Assembly: GCA_937926175.1 (NCBI GenBank)
Contig: CALANV010000030.1
Coordinates: 62,001-126,000 of the forward strand
Reading direction: 5' to 3'
DNA from: an uncultured Rhodospirillales bacterium
Lineage (GTDB): Bacteria > Pseudomonadota > Alphaproteobacteria > CACIAM-22H2
DNA length: 64,000 nucleotides
Shown here: positions 25,704-35,198 of the stretch, piece after piece
Numbering within the stretch: the stretch's first letter is position 1
How the letters are laid out: every line of letters begins with the position of its first letter
Notes under the pieces: generated by a model
What the model was told of the DNA's origin: nothing
The model's input: the letters and a program-made list of their open reading frames with translations, nothing else
The model's database searches: none
Made by a program: the position numbers and the translations under genes

Positions 25704-27212
25704 ATGCCATACGCCTCGCTTCGCGATTTCATCGCCCGGCTCGAGCGCGAGGGCAGCCTCGTCCGCGTTCGCGAACCGGTGTCGACCGTGCTCGAGATGA
25801 CCGAGATCCAGACGCGGCTGCTTGCCGAAAAGGGACCCGCCGTCCTGTTCGAACATGCGCTGAAGGCGGATGGCACGCGATCGGACATACCGGTTCTCGT
25901 CAATCTCTTCGGCACGGTCGAACGCGTCGCGCTCGGCATGGACCGCACGCCCGACCGCCTGCGCGAGGTCGGCGAAACCCTCGCCTTCCTGCGCCAGCCT
26001 GAACCGCCGGGCGGTTGGCGCGAGGCGCTGGAGCTGCTGCCGCTGGCCAAGACGGTCCTGGCGATGAAGCCGAAGACGGTCGCCACGGCGCCGTGCCAGG
26101 AGGTCGTCCTAACCGGCGCCGAGATCAATCTCGGCCTGCTGCCGGTGCAGACCTGCTGGCCGGGCGAGCCCGCGCCGCTCATCACCTGGCCGCTGGTCGT
26201 GACGCGCGGCCCCGGCAACCGCCGCGAGGACGACTTCAATCTCGGCATCTACCGGATGCAGGTGACCGGGCGCGACACGACGCTGATGCGCTGGCTGCGT
26301 CACCGCGGCGGCGCGCAGCACCATGCCCGCTGGTCGCGGGAGCGGCGCGAGCCCCTGCCGGCGGCGGCTGTGATCGGCGCCGACCCGGGAACCATCCTCG
26401 CCGCGGTCACGCCGGTCCCGGACACGCTTTCCGAATACCAGTTCGCCGGGCTGCTGCGTGGACGCCGGGTGGAGCTCGTCGACTGCAAGACCGTGCCCCT
26501 GAAGGTGCCGGCCGAGGCCGAGATCGTCATCGAGGGACACGTGTCGCTCGACGAGTACGGCGACGAAGGGCCCTTCGGCGACCACACCGGCTATTACAAC
26601 GCGGTCGAGAAGTTCCCGGTCTTCCGCGTCAGCGCCATCACCATGCGGCGCGACCCGATCTACCTCTCGACCTTCACCGGGCGCCCGCCCGACGAGCCCT
26701 CGGTGCTGGGCGAGGCGCTCAACGAAGTGTTCATCCCCCTCCTGCGGCAGCAGTTTCCGGAAATCGTCGATTTCTGGCTACCGCCCGAAGGGTGTTCGTA
26801 CCGGATCGCGGTCGTGTCCATGCGCAAGGCGTATCCGGGTCACGCCAAGCGGGTCATGATGGGCGTGTGGTCCTATTTGCGGCAGTTCATGTACACGAAG
26901 TGGGTCATCGTCGTGGACGATGACATCGACGCCCGCGACTGGAAGGACGTGATGTGGGCGATTTCGACGCGGATGGATCCGGCCCGCGACATCACCGTGA
27001 TCGAGAACACCCCGATCGACTATCTGGATTTCGCCAGCCCGGAGTCGGGCCTCGGCTCCAAGATCGGGCTCGATGCCACCAACAAATGGCCGCCGGAGAC
27101 CAAGCGGGAATGGGGCACAAAGTTGCGCATGAGCGACGAGGTCATCCGGACCGTCTCGGAGAAATGGCCGCGCCTCGGCCTGCCCGGTTCAGGCAAGCCG
27201 ATCTGGAAGTGA
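25704..27212 (+). CDS. UbiD family decarboxylase
   Basis: 502 residues of the UbiD family, prenylated-FMN-dependent non-oxidative decarboxylases. Characteristic blocks are FNLGIYRMQV, the E-x-P-F-G-D-H segment (EGPFGDHTGYY) and the late IGLDATNKWPPE motif. In ubiquinone synthesis UbiD decarboxylates polyprenyl-4-hydroxybenzoate, but many UbiD homologues act on other aromatic or unsaturated acids. No ubiX, which supplies the cofactor, is in the window. With ubiA in the region, the ubiquinone role is the simplest reading. Confidence 0.9.
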   Translation: MPYASLRDFIARLEREGSLVRVREPVSTVLEMTEIQTRLLAEKGPAVLFEHALKADGTRSDIPVLVNLFGTVERVALGMDRTPDRLREVGETLAFLRQPEPPGGWREALELLPLAKTVLAMKPKTVATAPCQEVVLTGAEINLGLLPVQTCWPGEPAPLITWPLVVTRGPGNRREDDFNLGIYRMQVTGRDTTLMRWLRHRGGAQHHARWSRERREPLPAAAVIGADPGTILAAVTPVPDTLSEYQFAGLLRGRRVELVDCKTVPLKVPAEAEIVIEGHVSLDEYGDEGPFGDHTGYYNAVEKFPVFRVSAITMRRDPIYLSTFTGRPPDEPSVLGEALNEVFIPLLRQQFPEIVDFWLPPEGCSYRIAVVSMRKAYPGHAKRVMMGVWSYLRQFMYTKWVIVVDDDIDARDWKDVMWAISTRMDPARDITVIENTPIDYLDFASPESGLGSKIGLDATNKWPPETKREWGTKLRMSDEVIRTVSEKWPRLGLPGSGKPIWK

Positions 27213-27219
27213 GTAAGGA

Positions 27220-27252
27220 GAGACCGGCCCGGCACGCCGGGATCGGCCTCTC
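27220..27252 (+). terminator. stem-loop after the UbiD gene
   Basis: A compound hairpin starting 8 nt after the stop: inner stem CCCGG/CCGGG with loop CACG, extended by CCG/CGG and GAGA/TCTC with small bulges. No T-run follows. It probably marks the transcript 3' end. Confidence 0.4.
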
Positions 27253-27393
27253 GGTGCGGCGGCGTATCGGATGACGGCGAAACAAGTCGTGCAACCTCGA
27301 GAATGGCGGCCGACGCAGGCGATCTTTAGTGCATCGTTTACCATTTTGCGCGCATAATACCCTAAGTTGAGTCTCGCGCGCGCCGTAGGTTTC

Positions 27394-27876
27394 ATGCGAA
27401 ACGTCCTTCTCTGTGCGGCAGGCGCGCTCGCCGGAGCGCTCGCCGCCGTTTCCGTTCTGACCGTCTCCGTCGCCTCCCACGAGAGCCGGTTCGTGCCGAT
27501 GCTGGGCGACGACGTCGTCATCCACATCATGGGCATCGCGCAACGGCATCTGCCCGAGGGACGCGCCGAGGCGACAACAGCGTCGGACCACCAACTGCCA
27601 CCGATCACGCTCGAGGACGGACGCTACGTCGTCGACATCGCGGCCGCATCGGCGGCGGCGGCCTGGTGCGGTCTCGACTGGCAGGAAGGCAACTTCCGGC
27701 CGATGATGGCGCTGGAGCGGGCGAAAGGTACCCGGAACGAAAAAGCGCTCGCCTATATCGACGTCCTGCACGGCGTGGCGATGAACCTGTTCGAGACCGA
27801 TCTGCGCAGTGCCGGCGCCTGCTCGGAACGCCGGCGCGCCGAAGTGGCACAGTTCATTGCCGAGCGCTGGAACTGA
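27394..27876 (+). CDS. hypothetical membrane-anchored or exported protein
   Basis: 160 residues. The N terminus (RNVLLCAAGALAGALAAVSVLTV) is a single hydrophobic segment, so the rest is periplasmic or anchored. Two cysteines (AAWCGL and GACSERRR) could form a disulfide. No domain recognised. An earlier TTG at 27367 is open, but the ATG at 27394 places the hydrophobic segment directly after the start. The upstream gap is unusually AT-rich (27316-27370) and may hold the promoter. Confidence 0.65.
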   Translation: MRNVLLCAAGALAGALAAVSVLTVSVASHESRFVPMLGDDVVIHIMGIAQRHLPEGRAEATTASDHQLPPITLEDGRYVVDIAAASAAAAWCGLDWQEGNFRPMMALERAKGTRNEKALAYIDVLHGVAMNLFETDLRSAGACSERRRAEVAQFIAERWN

Positions 27877-27993
27877 CGCCCCCGTCGCCGTCCCGTCCGC
27901 AGCACCTAGCCAACCCGGGCCCCCTCCCCGTTCGCACCACGTGGTTGCGCAAAGGCAGCGCGGTCCCGCACCCTGTCGGTCGAGGAGACCGCC

Positions 27994-29079
27994 ATGGAAC
28001 GGATCGTGCGATGTCTTTGTCTGCTGGCCGGTCTTGTGGCCGCACTGGCGCCCTATGGACCGGCGCATGCCGCGATGTACCGTGCCGCCCCGCAGGTCGA
28101 CATCACCGACGAGGTGCCCGGTGACGTGTTCGCCGCCGGCGCCCGTGTGCGTATCGACGCGGCCGTGCGCGGCAGCGCGTTCGCGGCCGGCGCCCGTGTC
28201 GAGGTGCACGGACGAGTCCGCGACGCTGTTCGCGTTGCCGCCGGCGATCTCGCGATCGCGGCCCAGATCGGCGGCGACCTGACGGCCGTCGGCGGCACCA
28301 TCCGCATCGCACCCGAAACGCACGTGGCCGGAGCGGCGTGGCTTGCCGGCGGCCATGTCGATGTCGCCGGATGGACCGCCGCCAACCTGTACATTGCCGC
28401 CGCATCGATCGCGGTCTCGGGCGAGATCCTCGGCGATGTCGAGCTTGCCGCCGCGTCGATCGACATCGGTCCCGGCGCTGTCATTCGCGGCCGGCTCGTG
28501 TACCGAAGCAGCACGCCGGCGCGCATCGATCCCGCGGCGCGTATCGAGGGCGAGATCGTCCAGCAGCCGGGTATTAGCGATGCCGCCCGACATTTCGCCG
28601 ATAGCGCCATTGCGACGCTGCGGATCGCATGGCTGGCCGGTCTTGCCGTGATCGGCACGATGCTCGCGGTGCTGTTCCCGGACTTCATGGCCGATGCCGC
28701 GCGCACGATCGGCCGGGCGCCGGTCCGCAGCTTTCTGGTGGGGTTCGCGGTGCTGGCTGCCACACCAGTCGCGGCCGTCCTCGCGCTCGTGTCGGTGCTC
28801 GGGATTCCGCTCGCGCTCGGACTCCTCGCCTGCTACGGCCTGTCGCTGGTCTTCGGTCATCTGACGTCGGCCTTCTTCCTGGGCGACGCGATGCTCCGCG
28901 TCGTCCGCCGGCAGACGACGGCAACGTCGTGGCGGCTCGGCGCGCTGATGCTCGCGCTGATCGGGCTCGCATTCCTGCAGTCCTTGCCCTGGATCGGCGG
29001 GTTCGTGCTGTTTGCGGCGATCGTGTTCGGGCTCGGCGCGGCCTATGTCCAGCTGTGGGAGCGCTATATGCGGGCATGA
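27994..29079 (+). CDS. bactofilin-like beta-helix domain fused to membrane helices
   Basis: 361 residues. A signal peptide (ends PAHA, about residue 26) precedes some 160 residues of short hydrophobic repeats (VFAAGARVRIDAAVRG; GDLTAVGGTIRIAPET), typical of a right-handed beta-helix of the polymer-forming/bactofilin type. Four to five membrane helices follow (from about 205). Known bactofilins are short cytoplasmic polymers; here the repeats would be exported and tethered by the C-terminal membrane domain. A role in envelope structure is inference. GAGGAG lies about 7 nt before the ATG. Confidence 0.75.
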   Translation: MERIVRCLCLLAGLVAALAPYGPAHAAMYRAAPQVDITDEVPGDVFAAGARVRIDAAVRGSAFAAGARVEVHGRVRDAVRVAAGDLAIAAQIGGDLTAVGGTIRIAPETHVAGAAWLAGGHVDVAGWTAANLYIAAASIAVSGEILGDVELAAASIDIGPGAVIRGRLVYRSSTPARIDPAARIEGEIVQQPGISDAARHFADSAIATLRIAWLAGLAVIGTMLAVLFPDFMADAARTIGRAPVRSFLVGFAVLAATPVAAVLALVSVLGIPLALGLLACYGLSLVFGHLTSAFFLGDAMLRVVRRQTTATSWRLGALMLALIGLAFLQSLPWIGGFVLFAAIVFGLGAAYVQLWERYMRA

Positions 29080-29176
29080 CGGCCGGTCGATTCAGCGGGG
29101 GCGTCACCCGCCGCAGATCAGATGCCGAAATGTCCGCCGTCGCATCATGCCGGGCCATCGGCTAGCATTGTCGCGC

Positions 29177-30022
29177 ATGGCAGATTTCCTGATCGGACAC
29201 GAGAACCTCGTCCGCGGTAGCGTCTTCGTTGGCCTGCTCACGGCCATGGGCCTGTGGGAGACGCTGGCGCCACGCCGTGCTCTGACGGCGCCGCGCGGAT
29301 TCCGGTGGGTCAACAATCTCGCGCTCGTCGCGGTCGAAGCGGTCGTTCTGCGCCTGGGATTTCCGATGCTGGCCGTCGCGTTCGCCGGCCTCGCGCAGCA
29401 ACGGGGCTGGGGATTCTTCAACCAGGTCGGCGCGCCGGGCTGGCTTGCGGTGCTCGTGTCGTTCCTTGTCCTCGATCTCGTCATCTACGCGCAGCACCGG
29501 CTGTTCCATGCCGTCCCGGTCCTGTGGCGGCTCCACATGGTCCACCATGCCGATCCGGACCTGGATACGAGCACCGGGATCCGCTTTCACCCCGTCGAGA
29601 TCGCCTTGTCGATGCTGATCAAGTTCGCGGCGGTGGCGCTCATCGGCGCGCCCGCGGTCGCGGTCCTGCTGTTCGAGGTCGTGCTGAACGGCAGCTCGAT
29701 CTTCAATCACGCCAATGTGCGCATTCCGCCGACGGTCGACCGCTGGCTGCGCCGTCTGGTGGTGACGCCGGACATGCATCGCGTCCATCACTCGGTGGCC
29801 GTGGCCGAGACCAACAGCAATTTCGGTTTCAACTTCCCGTGGTGGGACCGGTTGTTCGGCACCTACCGTGCCCAGCCCCGCGAAGGTCACGAGGCGATGA
29901 CGATCGGCCTGGCGCAGTTCCAGGACCGGCGCCGCCAGGGACTGGGCTGGATGCTGATGCTTCCCGTCGTCGGCAGGACCGGCCTTTATCCGCGGCGGTC
30001 GGTTCCCGATTCCGCCGGTTAA
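29177..30022 (+). CDS. sterol desaturase/fatty acid hydroxylase family protein
   Basis: 281 residues with four or more membrane helices and the three histidine boxes of the diiron hydroxylase family: HRLFH (107-111), HMVHH (120-124) and HRVHH (201-205). These enzymes oxidise membrane lipids (C-H hydroxylation or desaturation) using a di-iron centre. In bacteria substrates range from fatty acids and carotenoids to ornithine lipids, and none can be chosen here. The ATG at 29177 is used; upstream codons lie in the tail of the preceding gene region. Confidence 0.85.
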   Translation: MADFLIGHENLVRGSVFVGLLTAMGLWETLAPRRALTAPRGFRWVNNLALVAVEAVVLRLGFPMLAVAFAGLAQQRGWGFFNQVGAPGWLAVLVSFLVLDLVIYAQHRLFHAVPVLWRLHMVHHADPDLDTSTGIRFHPVEIALSMLIKFAAVALIGAPAVAVLLFEVVLNGSSIFNHANVRIPPTVDRWLRRLVVTPDMHRVHHSVAVAETNSNFGFNFPWWDRLFGTYRAQPREGHEAMTIGLAQFQDRRRQGLGWMLMLPVVGRTGLYPRRSVPDSAG

Positions 30023-30098
30023 CGTGCTCCGGCCCGGTCGTTATAGTGCCGGCTCGTCCGTCTCATCGCCCTCAACATCTGCCCAGCCGGGAGACACC

Positions 30099-31445
30099 AT
30101 GGCCACGCTGGTCGAAAACAACCTCGACTTCCTGACCGATCTGATCGCCCGCGCGAAACGCGCCGGCGCCGATGCCGCCGACGCGCTGTTCGTCGAAGGC
30201 ATCTCGATCAGCCATGCGCGACGCCTGGGCAAGCTCGAGAAGCTCGAGCGCTCCGAAGGACAGGATCTCGGGCTGCGCGTCTTCGTCGGCAAGCGACAGG
30301 CCATCGTGTCGTCCTCGGACCGGTCGGCGCGCGCGATCGCGGAACTGATCGAGCGCGCCGTCGCGATGGCCAAGGTCGCACCGGAAGATCCGTTCTGCGG
30401 GCTGGCCGATGCCGCCGACCTCGCGCGCGACATCCCCGACCTCGACCTGTACGATCCGGTCGAACCGACCCCGGAAACGCTCGTCGAGCGCGCCCGCGCC
30501 GCCGAAGAGACCGCGCTGGCCGTGCCCGGCATCACCAACTCCGAGGGCGCGGAAGCCGGCTGGGGTTGCTCGCGCGTCGCGCTTGCCGCCTCCAACGGCT
30601 TCGCCGCGGCCTATGCACGCTCGTCCCATAGCGTCAGCGTCTCGGTCCTGGCGGGGAGCGGGACGGCGATGGAGCGCGACTACGACTTCGCGACCGCCGT
30701 CTACGGCACCGACCTCGAGTCCCCCGAGGTGGTCGGGCGGCGCGCCGCGGAACGCACGCTGCGGCGGCTCAACCCGCGCAAGGTCGAGACCTGCAGGTGC
30801 CCCGTCATCTACGACCCGCGCGTGTCGAACGGGTTGCTGCGGCATCTCGCCGGCGCCATCAACGGCGCGGCGATCGCGCGCGGGACGAGCTTCCTGAAGA
30901 CGAAGCTCGGCCAGACCGTCTTTCCCGAAGCGATCACCATCATCGACGACCCGTTCCGCCGTCGCGGCCTCAACTCGAAGCCGGTCGATGGCGAAGGCAT
31001 CGCACCCGCACGGCGCGCGATCATCGACAAGGGCGTGCTCACGACCTGGCTCCTCGACCTGCGTTCGGCGCGCCAGCTCGGGCTCAAGAGCACCGGGCAC
31101 GCCGCGCGCGGCACGACCACGCCGCCGGGACCGTCGGCCACGAACCTCTACATGGAGCCGGGCACGATCTCACGCGATGCGCTCATCCGCAGCGTCGAGC
31201 GCGGTCTCTACGTCACCGAGTTCATCGGCATGGGCGTCAACAACGTCACGGGCGACTACAGCCGCGGCGCCGCCGGCTTCTGGATCGAGAACGGCGAAAT
31301 CACCTATCCGGTCAGCGAGATCACGGTGGCCGGCAACCTGCTCGAGATGTTCCGGAACATCACGGCGGCCGACGACCTTACCTTCCGTTACGGCATCGAC
31401 GCCCCGACGATTCGCGTCGACGGCCTGACGGTCGCCGGACGCTGA
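30099..31445 (+). CDS. pmbA: TldE/PmbA family metalloprotease-like subunit
   Basis: 448 residues of the TldD/PmbA family. PmbA (TldE) pairs with TldD, which holds the zinc; together they act in maturation of peptide natural products and in CcdA antitoxin turnover in E. coli. The sequence matches TldE: no HExxxH zinc motif, and the conserved GMGVNNVTGDYSRGAAGFWIEN-type C-terminal block is present. No tldD is in the window. The ATG follows an imperfect GGGAG. It is followed by an SDR gene after 17 nt, so the two may be co-transcribed. Confidence 0.9.
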   Translation: MATLVENNLDFLTDLIARAKRAGADAADALFVEGISISHARRLGKLEKLERSEGQDLGLRVFVGKRQAIVSSSDRSARAIAELIERAVAMAKVAPEDPFCGLADAADLARDIPDLDLYDPVEPTPETLVERARAAEETALAVPGITNSEGAEAGWGCSRVALAASNGFAAAYARSSHSVSVSVLAGSGTAMERDYDFATAVYGTDLESPEVVGRRAAERTLRRLNPRKVETCRCPVIYDPRVSNGLLRHLAGAINGAAIARGTSFLKTKLGQTVFPEAITIIDDPFRRRGLNSKPVDGEGIAPARRAIIDKGVLTTWLLDLRSARQLGLKSTGHAARGTTTPPGPSATNLYMEPGTISRDALIRSVERGLYVTEFIGMGVNNVTGDYSRGAAGFWIENGEITYPVSEITVAGNLLEMFRNITAADDLTFRYGIDAPTIRVDGLTVAGR

Positions 31446-31462
31446 CGGCGCGGGCTTGCGAC

Positions 31463-32224
31463 ATGTCGCTTGCCGGCAAGGTCGCGGTCGTCACCGGCGC
31501 CGGCCAGGGCATCGGCAAGGCGACCGCACTGCGGCTCGCCGAGGCCGGCATGAAGGTTGTGATCGCCGAACGCGATGCGGAAGCGGGCCGCGAGGCCGAG
31601 GCCAAACTGCGGGGCCGCGGCGAGACGATGTTCGTGGAGACCGACGTCACCCGCGAGGCGGACGTCAGGCGGATGATCGAGCTTGCCGGGTCGCGCTTCG
31701 GCGGGATCGACGCGCTGGTCAACAACGCGGGCATCAACATCGTGAAGCCGCTCGCCGAGCTGTCGCTCGACGAATGGCATCGCGTGATCGACACCAATCT
31801 CACCGGGTATTTCCTCTGCGCGAAATACGCGGCTCCCGCCCTGCGGGCACGCAAGGGCGCTATCGTCAACATCGCGTCGACCCGGGCCCTGATGTCGGAG
31901 CCAAACACCGAGGCTTACGCCGCATCCAAGGGCGGCATCGTCGCGCTGACGCATGCACTGGCCGCGAGCTTGGCGCCCGACGTGCGCGTCAACTGCATCA
32001 GCCCCGGCTGGATCGACGTGTCGAACTGGAAGAAGACTGCGGAACGGCGGCAGGCGGAACTTCGCCCCGAAGACCACGCGCAGCACCTCGTCGGCCGCGT
32101 CGGCCGGCCCGAGGACGTCGCCAATCTGGTCGCATACCTGATCGGGCCCGAGGCCGGATTCATGACCGGCGCCAACATCGTCGTCGACGGCGGCATGACC
32201 CGGAAGATGATCTACATGGAATAG
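31463..32224 (+). CDS. SDR family oxidoreductase
   Basis: 253 residues, classical short-chain dehydrogenase: NAD(P)-binding TGAGQGIG (11-18), NNAG motif, catalytic Ser in NIASTRAL, and Tyr-x3-Lys in YAASKGG. The last strand has the usual GANIVVDGG. An acidic residue after the second strand (IAERDAE) suggests NAD rather than NADP. Substrate unknown; homologues act on sugars, polyols or 3-oxoacyl compounds. It lies 17 nt after pmbA. Confidence 0.9.
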   Translation: MSLAGKVAVVTGAGQGIGKATALRLAEAGMKVVIAERDAEAGREAEAKLRGRGETMFVETDVTREADVRRMIELAGSRFGGIDALVNNAGINIVKPLAELSLDEWHRVIDTNLTGYFLCAKYAAPALRARKGAIVNIASTRALMSEPNTEAYAASKGGIVALTHALAASLAPDVRVNCISPGWIDVSNWKKTAERRQAELRPEDHAQHLVGRVGRPEDVANLVAYLIGPEAGFMTGANIVVDGGMTRKMIYME

Positions 32225-32380
32225 GCGCGTCGAGACCGCCTGTGGTTCAACGGCAATCCGCGGCGGACGGTTGCACCCGTACGTTCGATGCGCGAGCGTC
32301 TTATAGCCCTCGACACCGACGGTCATCCCGATGGCGGCACGTCCGGCCGAACCCGCGAGGCGATCGGCGGCTCGAACCGG

Positions 32381-33961
32381 TCATGACCGCTCGCGCGTCG
32401 CGCTGAAGCGGATGTCCGGCCAGCGTTCCTTGGTCCAGTTGAGCTCGAAGCTGTTGCGCACCAGAAAGACGGGGGCCCCGTCGCGATCTTCGCTCATTGC
32501 GCTCTGGTTCGCCTCGATGAAGCTTTTCAGCATCTTGGGATCGTCGGCGCTGATCCAGCGCGCCGTCTCGTAAGGCGCCGGCTCGAAGCCGACCTTGATC
32601 TTGTATTCCTGCTCGATGCGAGTACCGAGCACGTCGAGCTGCAGCGGCCCGACGACGCCGACGATCCAGTCGGACCCGACCGTCGGCCGGAACACCTGCG
32701 TGACGCCCTCCTCGGCCAGATCTTCGAGCGCGCGGCGCATCTGCTTTGCGCGCATCGGGTCGTCGAGCCGCACGCGGCGCAGGATCTCGGGCGCGAAATT
32801 CGGAATGCCCGTGAACCGGATCTCCTCCCCCTCGGACAGCGTGTCGCCGACGCGCAGCGTCCCGTGATTGGGAATCCCGATGATGTCGCCGGGCCATGCT
32901 TCCTCGGCGAGCTCGCGGTCCTGAGCGAAGAAGAAGATCGGGTTCTGTACCGCGAGCATCTTGCCGCTGCGCAGGTGCTTGAGCTTCATTCCCCGCCGGA
33001 ACCGTCCCGAGCAGATGCGCACGAAGGCGACCCGGTCGCGGTGGTTGGGGTCCATGTTGGCCTGGACCTTGAACACGAAGCCGGTCACCGAGGGCTCGTC
33101 CGGCCCGACGGCGCGCGGCGTCGCCGGCTGGGCGCGCGGCGACGGCGCATGGGCGACCAGCCCTTCGAGCAGCTCGCGCACGCCGAAATCCTTGAGCGCG
33201 CTGCCGAAATAGACGGGTGTCAAGTGTCCCTCGAGAAAGGCCTTGGCATCGAATGACGGACATGCCGACCGGATGAGTTCGATGTCCTCGGCGAGCTTGC
33301 TGCGCTGTTCGGCCGGCACGACGTCCTCGAGACGGGCCGCGTGATCGCGTGCCACGGCGCCGTCGGCGACGGAGTCCGCAAGGATCAGGCGCTCGCGGCG
33401 CAGGTCCCAACAGCCGCGGAACAGGCCACCCATGCCGATCGGCCAGGTCACCGGCGCGGCATCGAGCGCAAGGGTCTCCTGGATTTCGTCCAGAAGCTCG
33501 AACGGGTCGCGACCCTCGCGGTCGACCTTGTTGATGAAGGTCGTGATCGGGATGTCGCGCAGCCGGCATACCTCGAACAGCTTGCGCGTCTGCGCCTCGA
33601 TGCCCTTCGCCGCGTCGATGACCATGACGGCGGAGTCGACAGCCGTCAGCGTGCGGTACGTATCTTCGCTGAAGTCCTCATGACCCGGCGTGTCGAGCAG
33701 GTTGAACACCACCCCGCCGTAGCGAAACGTCATCACCGAGCTCGTGACCGAGATGCCGCGGGCGCGCTCGATCTCCATCCAGTCCGAGCGCGTATGCCGA
33801 CGCTCCTTGCGCGCCTTCACCGCGCCGGCCTCATGGATCGCGCCGCCGAACAGCAGCAGTTTCTCCGTCAAGGTAGTCTTGCCGGCGTCGGGGTGGGAGA
33901 TGATGGCAAAAGTCCGGCGCGGTGAAGGCGCCGGCGTCCCGTTGGCATTCTCGATCGTCAT
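32381..33961 (-). CDS. prfC: peptide chain release factor 3
   Basis: 526 residues, translational GTPase RF3 that recycles RF1/RF2 after termination. G1 is HPDAGKTT (23-30), G3 is DTPGHEDFSEDTYR and G4 is NKVDREGRD. Domains 2 and 3 (FKVQANMDPNHRDRVAF; AVQNPIFFFAQDR) follow. Length and motifs are normal. The gene converges on the SDR gene with a 156-nt gap and is preceded by a 352-nt gap before pheA. Confidence 0.95.
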   Translation of the reverse strand: MTIENANGTPAPSPRRTFAIISHPDAGKTTLTEKLLLFGGAIHEAGAVKARKERRHTRSDWMEIERARGISVTSSVMTFRYGGVVFNLLDTPGHEDFSEDTYRTLTAVDSAVMVIDAAKGIEAQTRKLFEVCRLRDIPITTFINKVDREGRDPFELLDEIQETLALDAAPVTWPIGMGGLFRGCWDLRRERLILADSVADGAVARDHAARLEDVVPAEQRSKLAEDIELIRSACPSFDAKAFLEGHLTPVYFGSALKDFGVRELLEGLVAHAPSPRAQPATPRAVGPDEPSVTGFVFKVQANMDPNHRDRVAFVRICSGRFRRGMKLKHLRSGKMLAVQNPIFFFAQDRELAEEAWPGDIIGIPNHGTLRVGDTLSEGEEIRFTGIPNFAPEILRRVRLDDPMRAKQMRRALEDLAEEGVTQVFRPTVGSDWIVGVVGPLQLDVLGTRIEQEYKIKVGFEPAPYETARWISADDPKMLKSFIEANQSAMSEDRDGAPVFLVRNSFELNWTKERWPDIRFSATRERS

Positions 33962-34313
33962 CGCGTCTGGTTCAGGTGTGTTCGGCTACGCTCCAAGCAA
34001 CGTTCCCGCGGCCGCGCCCGACTGACGTCGCATCGCCGGGTCATGCGGCTTTGCCGTATCGCATCGTTCGGGAAAGAAGCCGGGACCGGATATCCGTCCT
34101 GCCGTGTGCCCGGGCGGACGCTAATCGATTTCGCGGGGTCTGTGTAGCCTTCGAGAATGGTATCGACGCGGTCGCGTCGCAACCCTTCGGGGCGCCTATT
34201 TTTTCGGGAGAGGCAGGGCCCGCGAGCCCACCCCGCGAGCCACGACAGAGCGAATCAGCACCGCCTCGGGGCGAAACCGGCGACAGGCACGCCCGACACG
34301 GCCGGCGGGCGGC
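33962..34313. other. 352-nt intergenic region between prfC and pheA
   Basis: No supportable gene. It holds a perfect stem CGACGC/GCGTCG (tetraloop GGTC) near 34167-34182, then a CCC-TTCG-GGG mini-hairpin and a run of six T (34200-34205) on the plus strand, so a plus-strand transcript could end here. It must also contain the prfC promoter on the minus strand. Confidence 0.4.
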
Positions 34314-35189
34314 TCAATCGCTTTCGTCCGGTGCGCCGCGCCGCCGGAACGGGTGGGCGTAGTACGTCCCGAGGATCTTCACCTCGCGGCTGAAGAACCG
34401 CAGCTCCTCCAGCGCGCGGGCGAGTGCCGGCTGCTTGGGATGGCCTTCGACGTCGGCATAGAACTGTGCCGCCTCGAAGCGGCCGCCCACGAGATAGCTC
34501 TCGAGCTTGGTCATGTTGACGCCGTTGGTCGCGAAGCCGCCAAGCGCCTTGTAGAGCGCGGCCGGCACGTTGCGCACGCGGAAGATGAATGTCGTCATCA
34601 CTGGTCCCTTGCTGGGGTCGGGATCCACGCCTTCGCGCGCCAGCACGACGAAACGGGTCGTGTTGTGCTCGGCGTCCTCGATGTTCTTCTTGAGCGACTT
34701 GAGGCCATAAATCTCGCCGGCGAGCGCCGAAGCGATCGCGGCGCGCGTGATGTCGCCCGACTTCGCCACTTCGGCGGCGGATCCCGCCGTGTCTGCGCCG
34801 ACGACGCGCTGCAGACCGAGGGCGCGGATCGTGCCGCGGCACTGATCGAGCGCCTGGACATGGCTCTGCACGGTCCGGATCGTCTTGAGCGTGGCACCTT
34901 TCGGTGCCAGCAGATGGTGGTTCACCCGCTGGAAATGCTCGGCAACGATCTTCAGGTTCGAATGCGGCATCAGGTGGTGGACGTCCGCCACCCGGCCCGC
35001 GACCGAGTTCTCGATCGGAATCATGGCGAGGCGCGCACGCCCGTCGCGCACGGCTGCGAACGCATCCTCGAAGCTGGGACAGGGCAGCGTCTCGAGCTCG
35101 GGATATGCGTGCCGGCACGCGAGATCGGAATAGGCGCCTGGCTGTCCCTGAAAGGCGATACGCGGCGGCGCAATCTTCTTCCTAGCCAT
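34314..35189 (-). CDS. pheA: prephenate dehydratase
   Basis: 291 residues, monofunctional prephenate dehydratase converting prephenate to phenylpyruvate for phenylalanine. The catalytic domain (about 10-190) begins IAFQGQPGAYSD and has the active-site TRF (NTTRFVVLAR). The C-terminal ACT domain (about 205-280) carries the phenylalanine-feedback motifs (GVNMTKLESYL). No chorismate mutase domain is fused. It sits 9 nt after kdsB in the same direction, a common alphaproteobacterial order. Confidence 0.95.
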   Translation of the reverse strand: MARKKIAPPRIAFQGQPGAYSDLACRHAYPELETLPCPSFEDAFAAVRDGRARLAMIPIENSVAGRVADVHHLMPHSNLKIVAEHFQRVNHHLLAPKGATLKTIRTVQSHVQALDQCRGTIRALGLQRVVGADTAGSAAEVAKSGDITRAAIASALAGEIYGLKSLKKNIEDAEHNTTRFVVLAREGVDPDPSKGPVMTTFIFRVRNVPAALYKALGGFATNGVNMTKLESYLVGGRFEAAQFYADVEGHPKQPALARALEELRFFSREVKILGTYYAHPFRRRGAPDESD

Positions 35190-35198
35190 GACTTCCCC

